The notes under the pieces are model-generated. The model searched no databases. It was not told where the DNA came from and was given only the letters and a program-made list of their open reading frames with translations. Position numbers and translations under genes: made by a program. From contig JABUKB010000001.1 in assembly GCA_014595895.1 (NCBI GenBank), forward strand, positions 1,364,001 through 1,428,000: DNA of 64,000 bases, given 5' to 3'. This stretch comes from Lysinibacillus odysseyi. Lineage in GTDB: Bacteria > Bacillota > Bacilli > Bacillales_A > Planococcaceae. This document shows, one piece after another, positions 61,717 through 64,000 of the stretch (position 1 is the stretch's first letter; each line of letters starts with the position of its first letter).

Positions 61717-61841
61717 AAAAGTCACCTCTATAAATGTTATATGTATATTTACACTAACATTTGCATAAAAAAAATACAAGAAAAAATAAACTTTTACTGA
61801 GAAATCCTATAATTTCAACATTTCTAACTCTTCTCAAAAAA

Positions 61842-61881
61842 AACAGCAATCAAATTCTACGCATAGATTTTGATTGCTGTT
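61842..61881 (-). terminator. Terminator after the YusW-like gene
   Basis: AACAGCAATCAAA/TTTGATTGCTGTT arms, then TTTTTTTT on the minus strand. Confidence 0.9.
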
Positions 61882-61893
61882 AGATAGTATTTG

Positions 61894-62406
61894 CTATTTT
61901 GTTACATTATATTCCTTTTCAGTACCGTCAGCATACTGAATTTCTAAGTCGAATTCCTTGTAATTTTCTTTTAAATCAAAGGCTTTCAACACTTCTGCTA
62001 CTACTTGATCCTCTGGTGTATTGGCATCGAAAGTGAAGTTTGCGAAAATTGGCTCAAGCTGCTTGTATGCTTCATCGCCTGTTATTTTATTATTATCTAG
62101 CTCTTCAATAGAGGCTTCTACGCCGGATTGCTCGTTATCGTAGTCCACTTCATAAGACTCTGTATCAGAATATTGCACATCTAGTGAAAAGTCTGTAAAA
62201 TCAAACAATGCGTTTTCTGCTGGCTGGTTATTGTCAGTCATCGCATTATTATTGTTATTGTTGTTGTTATTGTCGTTGTTATTGTTATTATTTCCCTGTT
62301 CAGTCGGTGCTTCGTTTGGTGCTGTAGTTACCCCTTCATCTTTACCACCACAAGCTGCAAGTACAAATGCCGCAGCTACAAGCATTGGCCAGCGTAATTT
62401 CTTCAT
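61894..62406 (-). CDS. YusW-like lipoprotein with poly-Asn linker
   Basis: 170 aa. Lipoprotein signal with lipobox LAAC (Cys near residue 19), then a low-complexity linker rich in Asn (runs of six and nine Asn broken by Asp) and a C-terminal YusW-like domain with repeated acidic beta strands (FDFTDFSLDVQYSDTESYEV; FDLEIQYADGTEKEY). Function unknown; extracellular, membrane anchored. The ATG at 62406 follows GGAAAGGA by eight bases; the TTG start of the longer frame does not. Confidence 0.85.
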   Translation of the reverse strand: MKKLRWPMLVAAAFVLAACGGKDEGVTTAPNEAPTEQGNNNNNNDNNNNNNNNNAMTDNNQPAENALFDFTDFSLDVQYSDTESYEVDYDNEQSGVEASIEELDNNKITGDEAYKQLEPIFANFTFDANTPEDQVVAEVLKAFDLKENYKEFDLEIQYADGTEKEYNVTK

Positions 62407-62524
62407 CCAATCATTCCTTTCCAATAGATCTTATTTCAAGCTTACCCATCTCGAAGAATTTTACACGTTTATTGAGTTAGAAATTATGAATTTTTATGGT
62501 TGAACAGATGACGTTGGTTGAAGA

Positions 62525-62608
62525 GTGTCTAATAACTTACCAAAAGTGTCTAATTCCTCCACCAAACTGTCTAATTTCCCTTCATAAGTGTCTAATAAAC
62601 ACCTGCAC
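62525..62608. repeat. Four 21-base tandem units with GTGTCTAAT core
   Basis: The core GTGTCTAAT (once CTGTCTAAT) starts at 62525, 62546, 62567 and 62588: an exact 21-base period. On the minus strand it reads as seven-codon units starting Leu-Asp-Thr/Ser (LDTYEGK, LDSLVEE, LDTFGKL, LDTLQPT) and ends in a stop, without an upstream start site. Confidence 0.6.
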
Positions 62609-62633
62609 CTTAACCCTCGCTCCCATAAAAAAA

Positions 62634-62664
62634 CGCAAGTACAGCCACTATAGCTATACTTGCG
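62634..62664 (-). terminator. Terminator of tlyA
   Basis: CGCAAGTA-AGC pairs with GCT-TACTTGCG; TTTTTTTAT follows on the minus strand. Confidence 0.88.
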
Positions 62665-62671
62665 TAGTTAT

Positions 62672-63490
62672 TTATTTTAATTGTGCATGGGCTTCCTTTA
62701 CCACTCTTTCAAAATCCGTAAATGGCACAAGCTCCTCGCCTGGATGCGGATTTTTCAGATGAAATAAAAATTCGATATTGCCTTCCCCGCCTGTAATCGG
62801 TGAGTATGAGACATCGACTACAAGAAAGCCGACCTCAGAGGCCATTTTTGCCGTATCCTCAAGCACTGCTAAATGGATTTTTGGTTCACGTACGATGCCT
62901 TTTTTCCCTACGTTTTCCTTACCTGCTTCAAACTGCGGTTTTACAAGCGCCATTACGTCTCCGCCTGGTACCAACACCGTTTTGAGCACAGGCAATATGA
63001 GCGATAATGAAATAAAAGATACATCAATCGTTGCAAATTCCGGTAAACCTTCTACTAAGTCTTCCGGCTTTGTATAGCGGAAGTTTGTCTTTTCCATCAC
63101 TGTAACACGCTCATCGGAACGGATCTTCCAAGCTAATTGATTGGAACCGACATCCAGTGCATAACAGTGTCGTGCACCGTTTTGCAGGGCGCAATCGGTA
63201 AAGCCTCCAGTAGAAGAGCCGATATCTAGCATTAACTTACCTTCTACTGTCATATCGAAAATGTCCAAAGCCTTTTCAAGCTTCAGTCCACCTCGGCTGA
63301 CATATTTTAAATCAGAACCTTTTACCTGAAGCGGCAAATCGACAGCGATTTTTTCGCCTGCTTTGTCGATGCGTGTTTCATTGGAGTAAACAAGTCCTGC
63401 CATAATGGAGCGTTTCGCTTTTTCGCGCGTTTCGCAAAGTCCGCGCTCCACTAATAGAACGTCGACACGTTCTTTTGGGATTTTTGTCAT
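62672..63490 (-). CDS. tlyA: TlyA family rRNA (cytidine-2'-O)-methyltransferase
   Basis: 272 aa. N-terminal S4 RNA-binding domain (about 5-65; [27 protein letters not shown]) and a FtsJ/RrmJ-like methyltransferase domain with the SAM motif [15 protein letters not shown] near 85 and VSFISL motif. It methylates 16S/23S rRNA cytidines in other species; haemolysin names are historical. It overlaps the dxs stop by four bases (ATGA), consistent with the Bacillus order dxs-tlyA(yqxC)-argR-recN. Confidence 0.94.
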   Translation of the reverse strand: MTKIPKERVDVLLVERGLCETREKAKRSIMAGLVYSNETRIDKAGEKIAVDLPLQVKGSDLKYVSRGGLKLEKALDIFDMTVEGKLMLDIGSSTGGFTDCALQNGARHCYALDVGSNQLAWKIRSDERVTVMEKTNFRYTKPEDLVEGLPEFATIDVSFISLSLILPVLKTVLVPGGDVMALVKPQFEAGKENVGKKGIVREPKIHLAVLEDTAKMASEVGFLVVDVSYSPITGGEGNIEFLFHLKNPHPGEELVPFTDFERVVKEAHAQLK

Positions 63491-64000
63491 ACGCTGCTGC
63501 CTACCTGCTTTTGTAATAACGCTTTAATACGTCTTTCTGTTTCTTCAGCAGTTACATCGATTTCTGCTAATAACTGATCGACATTTCCATGCTCGATAAA
63601 TTGATCTGGAATACCGATACGGTCGATTGCACTACGGTAGCCATGATCTGCTGCAAATTCAAGTACAGCACTACCAAAACCACCTTGTAGCATAGATTCT
63701 TCAAGCGTTAAAATCGGCGAGCCTTCCTGCATTAGCTCATGTAACATCGCCTCGTCCATTGGTTTAATGAAGCGAGCATTGACTACCTTTACTTGAATGC
63801 CTTGCAGCGCCAAGCTACCTGCTGCTTCCATCGCCATTGGAATCGTTGTACCGAACGTTAAAATTGTCGCATCGTGACCTTCACGTAAAACTTCCCATGA
63901 ACCAATTGGTAATGCTTTCATTTCTGCATCCATCTCGACACCAATCCCGTTACCACGCGGATAACGTAAACAAATCGGACCTTCATAATCAAGCGCTGTT
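63487..64000 (-). CDS. dxs: 1-deoxy-D-xylulose-5-phosphate synthase, C-terminal part
   Basis: The reading frame is open to the window edge ([20 protein letters not shown]), so the gene is incomplete at its 5' side. The visible 171 codons are the transketolase C domain: [47 protein letters not shown]. The enzyme makes DXP from pyruvate and glyceraldehyde-3-phosphate in the MEP isoprenoid pathway. Operon with tlyA. Confidence 0.94.
   Translation of the reverse strand, partial: TALDYEGPICLRYPRGNGIGVEMDAEMKALPIGSWEVLREGHDATILTFGTTIPMAMEAAGSLALQGIQVKVVNARFIKPMDEAMLHELMQEGSPILTLEESMLQGGFGSAVLEFAADHGYRSAIDRIGIPDQFIEHGNVDQLLAEIDVTAEETERRIKALLQKQVGSSV

Noticed and set aside
61717-61790. ARG box before argR
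   Set aside because: A TGTA-n4-TACA palindrome is present but does not match the known Bacillus operator well enough to report.

Overview
The window reads as the chromosome of an endospore-forming, low-GC Gram-positive bacterium of the Bacillales. It is most like the Lysinibacillus/Solibacillus branch (Planococcaceae/Caryophanaceae). The evidence is gene order and content: recU-ponA, nth-dnaD-asnS-aspB-ypmB-dinG, the bkd branched-chain dehydrogenase cluster, and spo0A-spoIVB-recN-argR-yusW-tlyA-dxs all follow the Bacillus plan. The species is inferred; no rRNA is present.

Layout. Positions 1-14.1 kb hold DNA repair, replication and cell-wall genes: the mrfA/yprA helicase, recU, the class A PBP gene ponA, nth, dnaD, asnS, aspB, ypmB and dinG. 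Positions 14.1-22 kb hold smaller housekeeping genes: a dihydrolipoamide dehydrogenase, a sugar kinase, a thioesterase, an RNase H-like protein, CheW and an M20 peptidase. This part also has two unexplained structured segments, at 14.2-14.4 kb and 17.53-17.66 kb. Positions 22-37 kb form a catabolic block that works as one pathway. Leucine dehydrogenase and the BkdAA/AB/B/LpdV complex degrade branched-chain amino acids. A propionyl-CoA carboxylase-type carboxyltransferase, methylmalonyl-CoA epimerase, both methylmalonyl-CoA mutase subunits and the MeaB chaperone then convert propionyl-CoA to succinyl-CoA. The 31-codon stressosome anchor gene prli42, brxB and yqjA lie within this block. GDPD and DUF342 genes follow, leading to the spo0A locus.

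The main accessory feature is a phage-like element of about 17.4 kb inserted in the 3' end of spo0A, the master gene of sporulation. A perfect 88-bp direct repeat (40136-40223 and 57549-57636) marks its ends. The copy next to spo0A keeps the gene complete at 263 codons. The displaced copy is a 3' remnant beside spo0A's likely native terminator. The element carries two complete tyrosine recombinases, a Cro/C1-type repressor on a divergent switch region, a SF2-type NTPase, a sigma-like HTH protein, an HNH nuclease, small and large terminase subunits and a tape-measure protein. I find no portal, capsid, tail tube, baseplate, holin or lysin. It therefore looks like a phage satellite or a strongly reduced prophage.

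The element's non-coding DNA is unusually structured. It has a cluster of seven small hairpins with a shared loop pattern but different stems (53.65-53.88 kb), two short promoter-to-terminator units without convincing ORFs, repeated ACCGTW operator-like sites, ATTATACGCA repeats near one recombinase, and a 16-bp hairpin that can both stop spo0A read-through and hide the ribosome binding site of the terminal recombinase gene.

Positions 58.3-64 kb return to the conserved chromosome: spoIVB, recN, argR, a YusW-like lipoprotein, tlyA and the C-terminal part of dxs. No tRNA, rRNA, CRISPR array or intact insertion sequence was seen.
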